From the NCBI GenBank assembly GCA_964618215.1, contig CAZTZE010000089.1, forward strand, positions 1 through 5,132: DNA of 5,132 nt. Reading direction: 5' to 3'. The notes beneath the pieces are model-generated. The model worked only from the letters and a program-made list of their open reading frames with translations. It did not search any database and was not told where the DNA came from. Position 1 is the stretch's first letter. Each line of letters begins with the position of its first letter. The translations under genes were made by a program, and so were the position numbers. Below are positions 4,244 through 5,132 of the stretch, piece after piece. Origin of the DNA: CG2-30-58-95 sp964618215 (lineage in GTDB: Bacteria > Chloroflexota > Anaerolineae > Anaerolineales > Villigracilaceae).

Positions 4244-4468
4244 CTATTGACGAAAAGGATCATAATCTGGATTTGTGCCAGCCCAGATGCACGCAGCTTG
4301 AGAGAACTGGTTACAAATCATCCCATGCGAGCAGCGGCGGGCGTTAACTCTAGGCGGTTGATCCGGCAAGAAGTCAATCGGATAGATCACTTGCGTCTCC
4401 AAAGCGACTTCGCGGTTGGCATGCTCACAGTAACAAACCTTGCTCACTTCCCAAACTCGTTCTGCCAT
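4244..4468 (-). CDS. Small Cys/His-rich protein of unknown function
   Basis: A complete 74-residue frame on the minus strand. ATG at 4468 has an excellent ribosome binding site, GGAGGT (4479-4474), 5 bases upstream, which separates it from the opposite-strand frame that lacks one. The protein starts MAERVWEVSKVCYCEHANRE and has C12, C14, H16, then C46, H48, C52 and C60 (CSHGMIC near 46-52), a spacing that suggests one bound metal, probably zinc. The middle is VIYPIDFLPDQPPRV and the end is WAGTNPDYDPFRQ. There is no signal peptide or membrane segment, so it is likely cytosolic. I recall similar unnamed proteins in Chloroflexota but cannot name a family. It is convergent with rplL. Confidence 0.8.
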   Translation of the reverse strand: MAERVWEVSKVCYCEHANREVALETQVIYPIDFLPDQPPRVNARRCSHGMICNQFSQAACIWAGTNPDYDPFRQ

Positions 4469-4501
4469 AGCACACCTCCAGAACTACCCAGAGTTTATTA
4501 C

Positions 4502-4584
4502 TTGTCTGACAATCCATGTAGTGACAGTCATCACAATTCGGCATGGACGAATTGCTCATTTCGGATGACATAAGTCAGAAATGA
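4502..4584. promoter_or_regulatory. Cluster of four inverted repeats upstream of the Cys/His gene
   Basis: Four successive inverted repeats fill the gap between the two minus-strand genes: TTGTC-T-GACAA (4502-4512), TGAC-A-GTCA (4522-4530), CAATTCG-GCATGGA-CGAATTG (4534-4554), and TCATTTC...GAAATGA (4556-4584) enclosing TGAC-ATAA-GTCA (4566-4577). TGAC/GTCA recurs in three of them. None has a T-run, so they are not obvious terminators of the upstream gene. Operator sites for the 74-residue protein gene are a plausible reading. I found no convincing -35/-10 pair here. Confidence 0.5.
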
Positions 4585-4617
4585 AAGTGACCTCCCAGTT
4601 GGCGGATGAGAACCGGC

Positions 4618-5010
4618 TCACTCCGTGTGCGCATCTTCTGGCACATCCCGAGGCTCTACCTCCACGATATCTGTCTCTTCGGGCGCATCGCGCCAGGCGC
4701 CGGGGATCACCTTCTGCAAGGCATTCATATGTTCCTGGACGACTTCTTCGGGACACAGAGCCGTGAACATGGAGACGCCGATCCAAATGATGGCGGCATC
4801 ATCCAGCGCGCCGATGAACGGAAGGACGAGACCGGGAAAAAAGTCGAGCGGTGAAACCAGGTAAACAAGCGCGGCAACAGGTAAAAGTTTCAGGAAAAAA
4901 TTGACGCGGCGGTCGCCCATCAGGCGCAGGATAAGTTTGAACTGAAGAATGATATCCTGAAGGAATCCACCCGGCTGCGGCCAGGTTATTTCACGGGTTT
5001 TTATTGCCAT
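4618..5010 (-). CDS. YkvA/DUF1232-family membrane protein
   Basis: Encodes 130 residues on the minus strand. Residues 44-71 carry the YkvA/DUF1232 pattern: a hydrophobic stretch, then YLVSPLDFFPG and LPFIGALDD, matching the family's SP-D-xxP...P-GxLDD core. Hydrophobic segments at about 38-58 and 61-84 suggest membrane association. The tail (108-130) is strongly acidic (EETDIVEVEPRDVPED). Family function is unknown. The start is ATG at 5010, because AGGAG (5021-5017) is 6 bases upstream; an in-frame TTG at 5016 would touch the ribosome binding site. A 149-base gap separates it from the next minus-strand gene, so cotranscription is uncertain. Confidence 0.88.
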   Translation of the reverse strand: MAIKTREITWPQPGGFLQDIILQFKLILRLMGDRRVNFFLKLLPVAALVYLVSPLDFFPGLVLPFIGALDDAAIIWIGVSMFTALCPEEVVQEHMNALQKVIPGAWRDAPEETDIVEVEPRDVPEDAHTE

Positions 5011-5057
5011 TTTCAACTCCTATAAACCATACCTTATCAATGATTTTCGGTAATTCT

Positions 5058-5132
5058 ATGCTCACTATATATACGAAAAAGATGCTGCGTGGTCTCAACC
5101 GCGAAGCGATCCAACGGGTGGATCTGGTTGAG
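5058..5132 (+). CDS. Possible start of an unidentified gene (partial)
   Basis: From ATG at 5058 the plus frame stays open to the window edge and reads MLTIYTKKMLRGLNREAIQ, then RVDLVE. The second half looks coding in codon use and would form an amphipathic helix. There is no good ribosome binding site for this ATG, for ATG 5040 or for ATG 5082. It would be divergent from the YkvA-type gene, with under 50 bases between starts. The codon-aligned minus frame is also open down to a TGA at 5039-5037 and could instead be the end of an upstream gene. The call is tentative. Confidence 0.35.
   Translation, partial: MLTIYTKKMLRGLNREAIQRVDLVE

Noticed and set aside
4247..4573. Plus-strand 108-codon frame opposite the Cys/His gene
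   Set aside because: It has a TTG start without a ribosome binding site and no family resemblance, while the antisense frame has an ideal ribosome binding site and a Cys/His pattern.
5011..5016. TTG at 5016 as start of the YkvA-type gene
   Set aside because: It directly touches the AGGAG at 5021-5017, leaving no spacing, whereas ATG at 5010 has 6 bases.
5037..5132. Minus-strand partial frame ending at TGA 5039-5037
   Set aside because: It is open and would fit an operon 26 bases upstream of the YkvA-type gene, but the codon-aligned plus frame looks slightly more protein-like. The ambiguity is noted in the plus-strand entry.
1..5132. CRISPR array, insertion sequence, phage or defence genes
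   Set aside because: No regularly spaced direct repeats, transposase, integrase or nuclease-like frames were seen on either strand.

Overview
The window carries the conserved bacterial translation/transcription cluster tuf (3' end) - rpmG - tRNA-Trp - secE - nusG - rplK - rplA - rplJ - rplL on the plus strand. Two small genes on the minus strand and the possible start of another plus-strand gene follow. Moderately high GC, frequent TTG/GTG starts (secE, rplJ, rplK), the ribosomal protein sequences and two repeat types that I recall from Anaerolineae genomes suggest a member of the Chloroflexota (Anaerolineae-like). This placement is inference from memory, not a search result.

Region 1 (1-537): the end of EF-Tu, a 56-residue zinc-type L33, a long imperfect inverted repeat built from GTAGTT/AACTAC units, tRNA-Trp (anticodon CCA), then a GC-rich self-complementary leader ending in TTTT ahead of secE. 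Region 2 (538-2792): secE, nusG, rplK and rplA, all complete. The gaps before rplK and before rplA each hold the same RNA fold (GTGG-GA-stem-GCTnnnA-CCAC). It resembles the L1-binding site of 23S rRNA, and its second stem shows compensatory base changes between the copies. These are probably L1 autoregulatory sites. Region 3 (2793-4105): an L10-leader type attenuator, in which an 11-bp antiterminator competes with a perfect 14-bp terminator stem, then rplJ, two small tetraloop hairpins, rplL and a strong terminator. rpoB does not follow rplL here.

Region 4 (4106-5132): a convergent intergenic region with nested inverted repeats, then a minus-strand gene for a 74-residue Cys/His-rich protein that I cannot assign. 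Upstream of it lie about 85 bases packed with four successive inverted repeats, then a minus-strand YkvA/DUF1232-type membrane protein gene, and at the edge an ambiguous partial reading frame.

Functionally, the plus-strand genes supply elongation factor Tu, ribosomal stalk and L1-arm proteins, the SecYEG subunit SecE and the elongation factor NusG. The intergenic RNA elements look like feedback controls that balance L11/L1 and L10/L12 output. I see no new multi-gene defence or metabolic system. The most novel material is the set of RNA elements, the unassigned Cys/His protein and its palindromic upstream region.
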